Shown here: piece after piece, positions 1-12,376 of the stretch
Position numbering within the stretch: the first letter of the stretch is position 1
Layout: each line of letters opens with the position of its first letter
NCBI GenBank assembly: GCA_963693085.1
Contig: OY856412.1
Coordinates: 344,892,957-344,956,956 of the forward strand
Reading direction: 5' to 3'
DNA length: 64,000 nt
Source: Alisma plantago-aquatica
Taxonomy: Eukaryota; Streptophyta; Magnoliopsida; Alismatales; Alismataceae
Translations under genes and position numbers: made by a program
Notes under the pieces: model-generated
Told to the model about the DNA's origin: nothing
What the model saw: only the letters and a program-made list of their open reading frames with translations
Databases searched by the model: none

Positions 1-665
1 GTCAAATTAGTATTGTGGCTCAAAGAATGCAAGTTTTCTGATGTTTGTATCTACTATGTGAATATACACTCAAAAGTATGACACTTAGCTCGTTTACAAT
101 CATTCACTATACACTGTGAAAAGAGACATAACTAGCGAATATATATCAATTAACAAAAGAAATATATAATTATGTTACATAACATGGTACAAATTTGTGT
201 AAACAAATTACATAAATGTCTAAACAAATCATTATTTTCTTTAATTTCATATTCCTTTTAGATTTCCTTGTGAATCTATTATATTGGGATATTTTGTTAA
301 GTCATGGTACTTTGGGGTCTGCTTGCAAACAAGGGGGAGATCAATGTCAACAATTCCATCTCGATCTTGTTTGGAAGGCCATAAACTTAATAATCTAGAT
401 CATTTTCATACACACTACCTTGATATTGTAGTATGGTTGATAAACATATGCATGTTGTCTCATATTTATATCTCCTATGAAAATATTCACCCAAAAGTGT
501 AATACCTAGCTCATCTATGACCGCTTACTATAAACCATGGAACGAGACAAAAGTGGACTACTATATTTATCAATTAAAGAAAGAAAGAAATGTGATTATA
601 TTACATGATTCTAAAAAAGGAGAAAAACAATTACGTAAATTCTTGAATATGTCATGATTTTTTTG
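1..665. repeat. Diverged ~420-bp tandem duplication
   Basis: Two direct copies are visible, roughly 20-235 and 440-660. The segment around 70-90 (caaaagtatgacacttagct) recurs at 492-512 as caaaagtgtaatacctagct. The flanking text (tatatctcc/tctacta, actataaac/actatacac, gagacaaaag/gagacataac, tatcaatta) follows in the same order. No coding capacity is apparent; the short ORFs here are chance AT-rich frames. Confidence 0.6.
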
Positions 666-2149
666 GCGCACATTCTAGGCATACAACCCAAAACCGTTAA
701 GAGAGTTAACACTTAAGAACTATTACCTTGATCCACTAATGTATGTTATGACCCTCCCATCAATGATGCCTTAAAAACCTTTCCTCTTCCTTACATAGTA
801 CCCCAGAAGGGAGTCGAGAATCCTAATCATCTGCAAAGTACCAACACATCACCTCAATCCCTCTCTCCATCATCAATTCTAGAATTTTGTTGGCAAACTT
901 AAATGAGAAACATATTACAATTATATTTAAATATCACATTAGATACCTTAATGTACACTAGTTTGCAAAACATATTGCATGCTAGATTAAAATAATAATG
1001 TTATGTATGGCCGACAACATTGTTTTTAATGTGTGTAATAGATGCACCCTAGTTTTTAATCTTAATAAAAAGTACTACTTACTAGTATTATTGTTTCTAA
1101 TAGTTGCACACTAGTTTTTAATGTCTTGATGAATATTAGTGATGCCATTTTAAAAGAGATAAATGGTACTTATGATAGAACGTACACCAAGGTGATAAAA
1201 CACATGTAAATACTAATCTTTATGATCAAATACTAATAAAATGTATCAGACGTATAATCAATATATACTACAATCATGCTATTACATCAGAGTCATGGAA
1301 GCTTTACATGAGATTATAGATTTTAAATAAGAATTTGACATAGGCATTGATTCCTATCTATTCTTGAACAATAGACAACTCATGCAGGTCTCGTGTAGCC
1401 TTTCTTTGTATAACATATCCATGAGTTCCCAGAGGGAACAAAACCACACATGGACCCCACTAAGTGAAAATATGGGTTAGTTAGGCTGGTACGAAATCCA
1501 ATTATTGAGCTATTTTGAAAAAAATAAGAGTTGTGCGATCAATATAGGTAAGATTACATGGTGTACTATGAGAACAACTAAGGATAATTTGGATACCATG
1601 CTAGATTCAAATAGGTAGAATAATTAAGTGGCAAGTAGAGAATAACAAAGGGTATTATCAAAGTAATATCAATATCTCAAAATGGAATGATTTTCTCAAA
1701 AATGATATCATTATAACAATTTATTCAAAATGATAATATATAATATTTATCAATTAGCACAATCGATCTTATATTCTGTCTAGTGGCTAGGTACCTAATG
1801 TTCTTCCCTCTATGAGAGAACAACACTTTATCTTATAGGTAGTAACCAGTACCGGGGGTCCTCTAATTGTGCAACATCCTCTGCATAGGGTTGCGGGATA
1901 TGACTCCCCAAATCTAGTGAGCCAAAGCACTTAGCCAAAATTTTGATTTTTTGTGTTAATACCAAAATAAATCAAAATTTTCAATTTCTTAACAATGTTC
2001 AACATTCATTTAGTCATGGTGAACTTCAATAGGGAAATTCTAACAACAAAACTTGTACACCACTTTGCAAAATTATATATATGAAATTCAAGAGGGAGGC
2101 AAATAGAGAATTTAGTACACTCTCCAATAGAGAATTTCCAATTGGGTTG
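666..2149. other. AT-rich DNA, no gene recognised
   Basis: No ORF, RNA gene or transposon terminus could be recognised. The stretch is AT-rich with scattered short direct similarities (for example cacactagtttttaatg near 1107 and caccctagtttttaat near 1044). It probably represents old, unrecognisable repeat DNA. Confidence 0.4.
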
Positions 2150-3015
2150 CACATAAGGATCAAAGATGCAATTTTCTCAAAAATCTCGAAAGAAAGAATG
2201 TACTAGGGTTATTTGATATTTCTTGGCTTGGAAATTACTTTCTATGTGCCTATTAGGTGAAATTACCATTTTACCCCTTAGATAAAATAAATCACTTATA
2301 TTGTTGAAATTACTCGTCCTAATCTTTATGTTCATTCCCATTAGTACTCGCCTTTGCACGTCTAGTCACATATGACATTCTAATTGTTATTCATGTTCAC
2401 TATATACATGATTCCTATAATCAAATGTTACATAGTACCTATTATGTATTACACTAGTATAGGAAACAAATGTATGTGATGTATATGTTTGTATTTTGAA
2501 AATATTGTCATATCTTTATGGTTGTAAAAGTGATGACATAGTTAGAACATGCATTCTTTTAATCCATTGCATTCAATTTCTTTCTATCCCTTGATGTTCT
2601 TATGTTATTCATTATCATCTTTATTAGATTTGAGATTTATATGTTGTGAATCATTAATGAAGATAGTCAACTTTAATTAAAATCTTGTAGTTGATTAGAA
2701 ATATCCACTAATCTTCTATGTTTGGAAATGATACATCAATTTATTATACAATTACTCTAGGTATATGCACATGTGTGTTAATCGATGTGCAACTTCTAGT
2801 TATCATTGGATCTACTTGATTTATTTCCCATTCATCTAAATTTATTTTACAACCCTACCAATTTCACTTACTAATCTATTTGGTTTCTTGATACAACGAA
2901 GTTGAATAAGGGTCCAGAGTACCTGTCACCAGGTCACAAGGATTTTAGCCATGACAGTCTCCTGGATCTGGGGGCTTAACGAATGCAATCTACTTTAGCA
3001 ATTCATCATCATCAT
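2150..3015. repeat. Duplicated segment, copy A (left part)
   Basis: This stretch is collinear with 42609-43490. Both copies contain the series 'ggttgcacA/caAggatcaaagatgcaat', 'gtgtgttaatcgatgtg', 'caaccctacc.atttca.ttactaatc', 'ctatttggttt' and 'attcatcatcatcat' in the same order. The copy is interrupted at 3016 by the copia element E1 and resumes at 32241-32257 and again at 40572. No protein similarity was recognised, so the segment may be an old transposon or an ordinary segmental duplication. Confidence 0.7.
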
Positions 3016-5058
3016 TATTGGTATGTATGCCCAGAGAGACAACCATATGATGATTGGAATGTGGAATTAGATATCAGATTTGATAATGATAACGGTGACT
3101 CGATCTATTTTGTTTCCATCAATCATGAGATAATGACACATACATATTATATGTCTAAAGAATGATGATGACATATGTGTTTAGGTTGATGATGTGAAAA
3201 ACATGACAAAATGTATGATAAGAGTACATACATTTGTATTATGTTGGAAGTCATATATTACTATAGAAGTAGAATAGACAACAATAATACATAAGACTAG
3301 AGTGTGTGTTGACTAATGACAGAGTGTAATTAGTCATGATATATGATATCATGTCAAACACACAGATAAATGAACAATGTATTGGTCATACCCACCATGA
3401 GAGTGCTGCATGTTTACCGTGGAATGGTAGTGAGAATCAACTCTCATAGTGATAGCGATGATCGTGGTTCATAGACCTAAAGTCACTAGACTTATCACAA
3501 GTCGTTCGTTGGACTATGTCATCATCAATTTAACCTTGAATAAGGGTTGCATTAAGATGATACTCATGTACTCTGTGCCACATGGGGACGTAGTGTGTGT
3601 GATGTAGTTGGAATTTGTCCCTCCTATAGGAGTTTTACATCCATGTCACTTGATAAGAAAGATTGAAAAATGTAGGGTCATACTCATGGGGTTCAATATG
3701 TGATATGTGAACTCAAATTCATCGTAGATAGTCTGCTCTAGTTCAAGAAACATGAATTGAACATTGAGACGCTGACGATTCCATGCCATGAGTTCAATTC
3801 AGATATTAGGGACAAAAGAACTATATGATAACAATAACACTGATCATGGATTGTAGGTTGAAGTTGTTCACTAACTTTTCAGACTACTTGAGTAGTAAAG
3901 ATGTGTTGCTAGATACTGCACATTTGTTATAATGTCACAAGTTGGTTATGGACATTCACTGCCAATGTAATTTTGGACCTATAGGGTCACACGCATAGGA
4001 TGCACTTGGAATAGGAGTTTATTCATGAATGATGTTTAAATTGACTATTAAAAGTGTTTAGGCTTTCAATTAAACAACTGAGGTTCAAAATTGACTAACT
4101 AGGCTCTGAATTGAATGGTTCAAGTATTGAACATATCATCTAGAGTGTCAGATAGATTTATAATAACAATTGCTTAAATATTTTCCTTAACTAGACATGT
4201 AAAATGACCATTTCATGATGTGAACCAATTGGTTCGTCATTCGGGTTGTCCGGTTCAATGATCAAATCAATTAGATCAAGGATTTGGTACTGACATCATG
4301 TATAGAATTAATCAAATATTGAATGTCAATTTGATTTTGAATATGAAAGTACATGAAGTGTCTGGTTTAAGAGATGAATTGACCATTCACCTTTGAACAG
4401 ACTTGTTGGACAGTGAACCAATTGGATCACCATTCGTAGTTTCTAAAACAATCTTGAATTCTATCTCTTCGACTCTCAGACCACAGGAAACCCTGACCCT
4501 GACCTCTCATATAAATAGAGGGGTACTGGGGGCTTCCCAGAGACCAAAAATAAGCTCTGAAAATCATTATCCTCTCTGGTTGTGGTAACCAATAGAGATC
4601 CTGAGCAAGTCCTACCCATAAATGGGAGGTACGTTAAGGGAGAGACAATTCTTGGAGAGTGAATCAATCCTAGAAGATTGACGTTCAAAGGGACACTCCT
4701 TCCCGTTAGCTCTGGTAGCTCAATGTGGAGTTCCTGGGGGTCCGTGTGAACTGCTATAGATGTGAGAAGGTTGTTGCTTGCCACTAGGAGGACACTATCA
4801 ACAACTTTCAATGGTGCTGCTCCAGGAGGTTGTTGCTAATGATTGTTCGACGACTACCAAAAGAATAAGCATGTTGCTACTTAGAGAAAAAGCACACCAC
4901 TACATCAAGAGTTGTCCCTAGACTTTCTCTAGGACCATCTTTAACTCTTGTTACCTTCCTTACTAGATACATAATTGTTGATGAGATCTAACTAATTAAA
5001 GAATCAAACATTAAAATATTTGTTTCCTTTCCTTATCTATCACCTCAATTTCCCAATT
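3016..5058 (+). repeat. E1 left (5') LTR
   Basis: Aligns with 30192-32240. The right copy begins TGTTGGTATGTATGCCCAGA; the left one begins TATTGGTATGTATGCCC, so the terminal TG has become TA. It ends in CCCAATT, one base before the primer-binding site. Shared internal landmarks include 'actagagtgtgtgttgact', 'tgatatcatgtca' and the TATA-box segment near 4510. Confidence 0.85.
4510..4517 (+). promoter_or_regulatory. TATA box of E1 5' LTR
   Basis: TATAAATA followed by GAGGGG. The same 'cTATAAATAGAG' sequence occurs at the corresponding place in all four copia LTRs of this window (4510, 31693, 33864, 39986). That conservation supports a core promoter that drives retroelement RNA from the LTR. 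Confidence 0.75.
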
Positions 5059-5059
5059 G

Positions 5060-5072
5060 TGGTATCAGAGCC
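5060..5072 (+). other. E1 primer-binding site (initiator Met-tRNA type)
   Basis: TGGTATCAGAGCC, the standard complement of the 3' end of plant initiator Met-tRNA, lies one base after the LTR end. It fixes the orientation (+) and the LTR boundary. Confidence 0.9.
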
Positions 5073-5188
5073 ACATCAGTTTCCAATGTATCAGGACTCA
5101 AACTGTTGTGATCAGATTTAATTTTATTGAATATAATGTGAATATTAAATTGGTTGATGTTCATATCTAACTAATACCACATACGATT

Positions 5189-5190
<2 letters not shown>

Positions 5191-5262
<72 letters not shown>
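5191..5262. repeat. (TA)n microsatellite in E1 leader
   Basis: About 72 bp of alternating A and T with one interrupting G at 5221. It starts ~130 bp after the primer-binding site. A matching tract sits at the same relative place in E2 (34603-34682). Confidence 0.95.
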
Positions 5263-5267
<5 letters not shown>

Positions 5268-6464
5268 CAATATGTGTTGCCCTAAAAGTGTTTTTATGGT
5301 TGATGTGAGCATGGTTATGTCCAAAAGGCCTGTTGATTGTGTGCTTGGTTGATTGGTTTGTTTCATGTTGTTACTCAGTTTGTATCGGAGCCTCTCCCCT
5401 CATTTTCAAATGTAAATTAGTGCTACTCTTCCTATTCCCCCTTGAATGTAACCAGAGGTTTTCTCTTTTACAATGTAATATGAAGTAGGATACTTTTTCA
5501 TTTATGTTTCATCATTAGAAGACACTCCCCACCTGACGAACTGACTGGCTCATGTGTCAAACTGATTGACTGCAGGACTGGGGACGCCAGGTGACAAGAG
5601 GAGACAAACGATCGACTAGTGGTCTAACTAATAGGCATCGGGGAGTCCAGACACAAGTTGAACTTGAGACCAGACAATTATTCCAGGAGGTTAGCCAGTT
5701 TGGTCAACTGTTGAACTAATCAATCCAGATTGTTCTTGGCATGGATCATCACCAACAACATGTAGTTGCAAATGGTATAGACCTTAGGTGGTAGTATTTC
5801 CTTGTGGCTCCAAGGAATTATAATAGTATGGCCATAACCATTGCTTGTATTTATAATTTCATGTTTTTGTTTGTGGGATATAGTTTACATATCATATGTA
5901 CTATATATGTGGTGGTTGTATATGTATATGTATTTATATAAAATCTCTCTAACAAATATATGAATCCTATGGTGTTTTCCATTAGCAACATACATGAAAA
6001 GCTTCATATTCTATGTGTGGGCATGCCAAGCGTGGTGCACTGTCCATCTCGTGGAAGTGTGATGGTAGTTATGTACATCGACAAAGCAGGGTTCATTACT
6101 ATTGTGTTTGATTTTGGGTTAGGCTTACCTAGGTGATCATAATGAGATTAAGCACCTAGAAGAATGAAGATGACTATGGCAAAGAGTTATGCATACCATC
6201 TATCCAATAATTCCAAAAAGTTGCCTACCTTAATGATTGGTTATAGACGATGATGTTTGCCGTGTAATAAATAAATTATTTGGGATCTTGGCTCAATAGA
6301 AGATTGTACTCTACAATCATCCAAATTGATATATGAGGGTTATCAATTTGTAAAAAAAATATGGTAATGATAATTAAAAATAGGCCTAATTATTATTGGC
6401 AACATTATCAAATCAAACAGAAAATTCTTTGAAAAAATTGCAAAACTTTCTTTTGTAGAATCTA

Positions 6465-7290
6465 ATGGAAACACTAACATGTCATCATTGTGATCAATCC
6501 TTGAACATGACAAATTAAATGAGATTAACTTCCATGTCAGGTTTATGACTTTAAGAAGCATTCTACAAAAGAGTGAACGATGTATATCCTTGAAAGACCA
6601 GAGCTAGAGGAACCCACTCCAAATATGCCTAAGACTGATATGGGTGCTTCCTTGAAGTAGGCCAATGATGATGTAGACATCAAATACCTTACGTTGATTT
6701 ATATGAACTATGATATGCATGAACAACATAAAAACATATAAATTCTTTATATGGTAACACATCGTAAGAATCATGTAAAACAGGGAATGTATAATGTCTC
6801 CATTGTGTTGTATGAGTGCAAACTGAAAGAGGGAGACCCAATACAACTTCATATGCTCAATATGATTGAGCATATGGAGAGACTGAGATTTCTTTTAGGT
6901 CAAGATTTGGTTATGGATATGATTCTACGATTGTTTCCTGAATTATATAGCCAGTTTATCAAGTTCTATCACTTGAGTAACTTGGCCAAACCAATGTCTG
7001 AATTTCTTGGCATGTTGAAGAATGATGAAGAACAACTGAAGATGGATAAATCCATGATGATGATTAGTGGAACAAAGTCTAAGGACAAAGGCAAGGAAGA
7101 AAAGAGTTATGAGGATAACTTAAAGTCCAAGTCATCTTTACTCAAGATAAATGAAGGAGTGATTAAGGAAAGGAAGTGTCACCACTATCACTGATTGGAC
7201 GTTGCTAAAGGAATTTCCCTCTTACATAGAGGATCTCAGATTGAAGAAGAATATAGAGATCTCCACTGCAAGACCTAAGATGAAGTAAGC
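6465..7290 (+). pseudogene. gag: E1 copia gag remnant
   Basis: Gag would form the capsid of the cytoplasmic virus-like particle. The longest open stretch is 6751-7194. It reads KLKEGDP, LNMIEHMERL, LGQDLVMDMILRLFPELYSQF and MSEFLGMLKNDEEQLK, which matches the plant copia gag (UBN2-type) pattern. A lysine-rich segment follows (SKDKGKEEKS), then a broken CCHC knuckle (first residues CHHYH, then a stop) and a frame-shifted KEFPSYIEDLRLKKN, the usual gag end. Upstream, 6465-6750 shows gag wording in several frames with stops. The frame is dead. Confidence 0.75.
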
Positions 7291-7589
7291 TGGAACTGTA
7301 TAGAGCAAGAGTTGTTGTCACCATAGTTATAATTTGTCATTGATGGGCATGTAATAGAATTAGTGAATTGATATTATATGCCTAGAATTAATGAAAACAT
7401 CATGTATCTTGTATGGAAAAGAATATTATGAATATATTTCATGTTTTTCTTTTAATGTAAGTGCCCAAATCTCTCATGGTTTATATTTGATAGTTCTAGA
7501 GATAGTTATATGTATTAAATGATTCAATGACTCAAAGAATGAATACCTATAGCGTGGTCATCTAGAGAGCACAAATTAGAAATACATTT

Positions 7590-8260
7590 CTAGAATCCAA
7601 ATGATGGTTATCTAGACTCTTTTGATTATGGAATTGACAGAGACATGCAAGTTATATTTATTGGGCAATATGACAAAAACATCTTCGCTAGATGCAGTGG
7701 GACAGCGACTATTCTATTGGGTCTCATACTTACTAACATATATAAACCTTTTATGGTAAATGCTAAAGGTTGTTTTTAGTACCTTATTATATTTATTGAT
7801 GCTATCAATAGCTATGGAAGTTTGTATTTAATGAAGTACAAGTATGAATTTATTCAAGTGTTCAAGGATATCATGAATGAAGTATGTAACTAACTTGGTA
7901 AAAATATTAAGACACTTGGATAACATCAATGTTAAAATATATCAGACCAAGAGCTTAATGACCTTCTGACAAAATTATGATAATGTATCACAATGATATA
8001 CCCCTAGAATATAATGATGTGATCGAAACAAGGTATCACACCATGTGAAGTCATGGTGAGATTATCGATAAAACTGGCTAATCTTCACAGTTCTCTTTGG
8101 ACACATGCTTTATGCTAAAACAATATACTATCAAAAATGGTTCAAATAACACCATATGAGATATGGCATTGGAGGTGTCCTGATATGTATTTTATAAAGG
8201 ATTTAATGCTTGTGTAAGAAAATAGTTTCTTAAAAATCTTTTCCCAAAAATCACATAAAT
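7590..8260 (+). pseudogene. E1 copia GAG-pre-integrase/integrase remnant
   Basis: The translation across 7600-7920 reads GYLDSFDYG, then a relic of the CLLGKMTK zinc segment, then YLIIFIDAINSYGSLYLMKY and FIQVFKDIMNEV. This corresponds to the zinc-binding and catalytic-core pattern of plant copia integrase (FITFIDDYSRYGYVYLMKH-like). In the core the second D of the usual IDD is A (FIDA). Near 8060-8165 the segment MVRLSIKLANLHSSLW...MVQITPYEIW matches the integrase C-terminal part. Stops and frameshifts break it throughout. Confidence 0.7.
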
Positions 8261-8639
8261 TTTATCTTGCTAAATACTACCTTATATTCTAATCAAACAA
8301 CAAAAATGTTTTGTTGCTAGGATAGTTGTAAACCTGAAAGGGAATTTAATTCCAAAGGAATTAGTGGGAGAAAAGTGGAATTCGAAAAGTTCAAGACAAA
8401 TAAGAAAACATTGAACCTAAAGATGTACAAATAGGAACTATGAGCATCACAAATTGTTGTGGAATATCAAGTTCCTTATGTAACAGAAAACCTCATAAAT
8501 CTAGTAGAACAAACCTTGAGTTTGAAAGTTTATGATATCGTATAACTCAAGTAGGCATTGATTTTATGATGAGTCAACTACCTACCAAGAAGATATTGAA
8601 TAACCAAAGTATGAGAAATGGCTTGAGGCCATGAGATCA

Positions 8640-9265
8640 AAGACAAACTCCATGTACACCAACAAGGTATGACCTTGTTGGATCCACCTAAAGGGGTAAA
8701 TCCCATAGGGTGCATTTAGGGTCTTTGAGAAAAGTCCTACATGGATAGTAATGTAAAAACCTACAAGAGCGGATTGGATGCAAAGGGTTTCAAATTAGTT
8801 CATGGTGTTGAACATGATGAAACACTTGCACTGATTTCCATGGTTAAATACATCAGGATAATGCTTGCTATTATAACTTATTGTGACTATGAGATTTAGC
8901 AAAATGGATGTCAAAATGGCATTACTTAATAGGAATAATTGAGAGGATGCGTATGTGACACAACCTGAAGGTTTTATAAATCCAACATTACAAATTAATT
9001 CTATAAGATACAAAGGTCAATCTTTGGATTGAAGCAAGCATCTCAGAGATGAAATCTTCAAATTTACAAGACAATCAAAGAGTTTGACTAGAGTAAGAAT
9101 GAAAATGAAATCTTTGATTACATAAGATCTAGTGGGAGAATATCTATGTTCCAAACAATGATGGGGAATAACATCCTTATACTACAATTGTTGAAACCTA
9201 ACAAGGAAGCACCTTCTCTGAAGAATTTAGGTGAAGCATGCTATGTGATAGGAATTGAGATCTAT
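8640..9265 (+). pseudogene. E1 copia reverse transcriptase remnant, cut by insertion N
   Basis: Around 8795-9265 the frames read HGVEHDETLALISMVKYIRIMLAII.YCDYEI, then QNGCQNGIT in place of the usual QMDVKTAFLNGN. TQPEGF and an IYGLKQAS-like segment follow, and finally LGEACYVIGIEIY, where the reading stops at 9265 because element N begins. This order is characteristic of copia RT. The YVDD catalytic block lies in a degraded stretch near 9130-9180 and is not readable. The RNase H half lies beyond N at 29336-30191. Confidence 0.75.
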
Positions 9266-10395
9266 TGCTAAAGACTGGATTTTGGCTTAATTTTGAGGAT
9301 GAAATTTGTTTTAAGGTGTGTAGGATGTGATGGAGTGGACTTTTGGAATCCTTAAATGTCCAACGCATATTGGAATTCATATGTTGACTTAGCTTGAGAA
9401 CTCCAAGTACTTTGAAAAAATATGGATGATTAGTTGTGTTGAAACCAAGATTAAGATCCCTAAGTTGATTCCCTTTTGGATTAAGTTGTTTATTGGTCAA
9501 GTAATAGAAACATGGGATTGAGATTTTATGGGATATAGCTTGGATGATAATAAAGCCTTGGTCAAAGTTTATTAATTGTATCAATATTTCTAGATGGAGC
9601 TATTTAGGTATGAATATGTTGAAATCATGTGCTTTGTGGTGCACATGCAATAAGGTTAATACTCTTATGGCCAATGTTTCAATACAGTAGACTAAGATCA
9701 GATGATCTTCAATGACATGCACCCCAGACTTGGGGAGGCATGGATTCAGTATGTGGCCCTCTCTTAATCCATGGATGGCTAGAAGAGAACGAACCCCAAT
9801 CATCTCGCCTTGCTATTATGTTGTTGAGTTGAAGTGAGTCGTTGATGGTCCATGTGAGCACGATCACTAATCGTGGGGTGAGAGGAGTGGGAGATAATTG
9901 ACTAGTTATTTACTACTCCCCAAGATGAATTGTTTGACCCCCTTAATAGTCGAGTGATTGTTGGTTCAGTTTGCATAGAGTGCGAGCCCTCCATCTCCCG
10001 CAAGCATGCTTGCTACCACGGAGCCTCGCTCTAAGGATGGGCCTTTAACCCCACCGCTGATCAACCTCATGGAGGTAGGGCTTCAGAGCCGCTAGCGTCG
10101 ACCCAAGCAGCAATAGCCCAGGAAGCATGATGAGAGAGACCAAAAAGGGGTCTCGATGGTGCCATTGGACCAGATGAAAGGAAGACCGGGCAAACATGGA
10201 CTTCTCATGCCTCTCTGTCATGGTGTTCCCCTATTTCATTGCCGCGACAGTCTCAAGCGACGCACGCCTGCAAGGATGGAGATCTAGAGGCATTTGAGAG
10301 CAGGTAGTGGCGGTAGTGAGCCTATAGTGGTGGCTTGCCTGCAGGCATCGTGTGATCTGAATACCTGCTAGCTGCCTCGTCCACTAGATCAGACA

Positions 10396-10698
10396 ATGGT
10401 AGTTGTGATCCACAACTCACGTGGGTGCAAATTTGGCCTTAGGAGACGACATATCGCCTGTGAAACTGGCCGCTTGGGCAGGGCTCTATGTCACAGAGGA
10501 AATAGAGGCCCTCGCGAGAACGGGGAAGGGGGAAAGGAAGACTTAGGCATGTGTGTCATTGGATCTGTGGATCCCACCCCCAGACTTGGTCTGGGTCACA
10601 GCCAGGAGAAGGAGGCACGCAGCCTAGGACACGTGGCGTCCATCTATTGGGCTAAAGAGGTAAAAAATATACATATCTTCAATAATCGTAGTAATTAG
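10396..10698 (+). other. 100-codon open frame in the GC-rich part of N 5' LTR
   Basis: The frame is open in both LTR copies (here and at 15809-16135) and the two translations align with almost no gaps. Shared blocks include IHNS.GCK.GL.RR.IACE, HRGNRGPR and GHVA. No family was recognised. The block is GC-rich, so stops are rare by chance, and the copies are LTR duplicates rather than independent genes. It is most likely non-coding. Confidence 0.25.
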
Positions 10699-11639
10699 CT
10701 CGAACATCAGAAAAATACAAATTATATACCAAAATTCTCAGAAAAATGCATAGAACAAGATGGAATAATAATATCAGGCTTTTGTTGATTAAATATCAGC
10801 AATATCATGTAAGATGTGTAATGCTTGTTTAATGGATAATAAATGTCAAACAATGGCTTAAAATCATGATAAAATGTTAGTACTCCATAATCATGCTTAT
10901 AGTCCATCTGATGTCAGTAGTTATGATTTTGATGTACGAAATCATGTAATTTTATTAATATGGTTAAATAGGGCTTTTAACCTTAAATAAAATGCAATAA
11001 ATACATGTATGCTCAATAAATGATGAAACTTACATAATACCCTCATATCAGTATCTGGAACTTCACTTTTAAATATGAGATCAACATGATACACATAATT
11101 CATGTTATATGATGATGTTTTCTCTAAATGAGATATACACCCTAATATGCTTAATGTACATAATCTAGGGTTAATATGTGCACAACATGGATATGGAACC
11201 TAATGTTCAGATAATGAACCATAATCTAGAATATGACATCAGTAAGATAAACATAAGGCAAGAATACAAGTAATCATGAGAATATCATAATGAGATAAGC
11301 AAACCCTAATGAATACGATTAGGGTTAAGATGAGATGTAAGATGATGTGAACATGATGATGGTACATGATCTTGTCTTGATCAGGGTTTTACCAAAGATA
11401 TAGATGACATCAAGAATATATGGTTTAGATTATCTCTTCATCAAGGTATGCCATTACCTCTCACTTGGCTTATTATACATTATGCTTGTGTTATATGGTA
11501 GTAAATACTTGGCATATGGTATTGATTGAAATGATTGTCTTGTATGATAATTTGCTTGAATTTCCATACTTATTGCTATATGTATACCTTGAACACCTAC
11601 AAACATAATATAGATGTTCCATCATAAGATAGCTCATAA

Positions 11640-11733
11640 ACCACTTGGTGGTAGAGCTCATGCATAATGATCACAAACCACTTGGTGGTAGATCATATGA
11701 TGTTTGTATAATAATCACAAACCACTTGGTGGT
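11640..11733. repeat. Triple dyad repeat in N 5' LTR
   Basis: The inverted repeat ACCAC-TTG-GTGGT occurs three times (11640-11652, 11677-11689, 11721-11733). The second and third are also enclosed by TGATC/GATCA or ATC/GAT arms, giving a longer interrupted stem. The cluster recurs in the other LTR at about 28607-28705 with some substitutions. Confidence 0.8.
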
Positions 11734-12364
11734 AGATCATAAGGCCTAAAGACATCAAAGCCTTGGTGGAAGACGCACGAGATATATGATGGAAATGTGC
11801 TTAAAATATGTGTTCTCTTTCGCTAATGTATATCTTTATGCAAGTATACGCTTTTCTTATATTCTTTTGTTAATGCCAATTATTAGTTTTATCTTATTAC
11901 CAAGATATGATGAGAGATATATAAAAGACACATAGGCGATACAATATTCTTGAATATTGTGTTGATGTGTACCACATGTAATCTTTTGTTTAGATTGTGG
12001 TTATGCTCTTGAAGATCCAAGAGAGTGAGAGTTGTGTAGTGAGCTGATGTACAAGTGAACCCGTTGTCTTAAGATCCTATTGATTAGTGGTAGTACATGT
12101 ATATGTAGAAGTTTGTTGTTCAAAATGTAATATCAAATGTTGAAACAATTCATGTTTCAATTATATGTTTAATGGTGAATATGTATGTATGGTTTTACTA
12201 TTGTTCATGTACATGTGCTACTGATTGTTTCCTTCTGACTCCCTTGATTTTCTCTTTCTTATCCTAATATGTGATGTTTAAATGGGGATTCTCATTGAGG
12301 TGAGGGTCTCAATTTGGATGTCACACATCAGATTAAGTTTTAGAAAATATGGGGACGTCATAGG

Positions 12365-12376
12365 TGGTATCAGAGC
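12365..12376 (+). other. N primer-binding site (initiator Met-tRNA type)
   Basis: TGGTATCAGAGC four bases after the LTR end at 12360. It gives N a plus orientation. Confidence 0.85.

Larger units (their letters stand above)
9266..12360 (+). repeat. N left (5') LTR
   Basis: Collinear with 14667-16638 plus 28171-29335. It contains a second PPT/LTR-like junction ending at 9326 (TGTGATGG), a GC-rich block at ~9990-10650, an AT-rich half, and a dyad-repeat cluster at 11640-11733. It lacks a ~45-bp segment present in the other LTR around 15440-15490. No host gene is present. Confidence 0.85.

Noticed and set aside
2983..3165. 60-codon frame spanning the 5' boundary of E1
   Set aside because: It crosses the insertion junction between copy A and the E1 LTR, so it cannot be an ancestral gene.
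4476..4811. 111-codon minus-strand frame in the E1 5' LTR
   Set aside because: It overlaps the conserved plus-strand TATA box and LTR leader; the corresponding part of the 3' LTR breaks the frame into shorter pieces.
5191..5262. AT-rich tract as replication origin or matrix attachment site
   Set aside because: It is a simple TA microsatellite within a retroelement leader; nothing else supports an origin.
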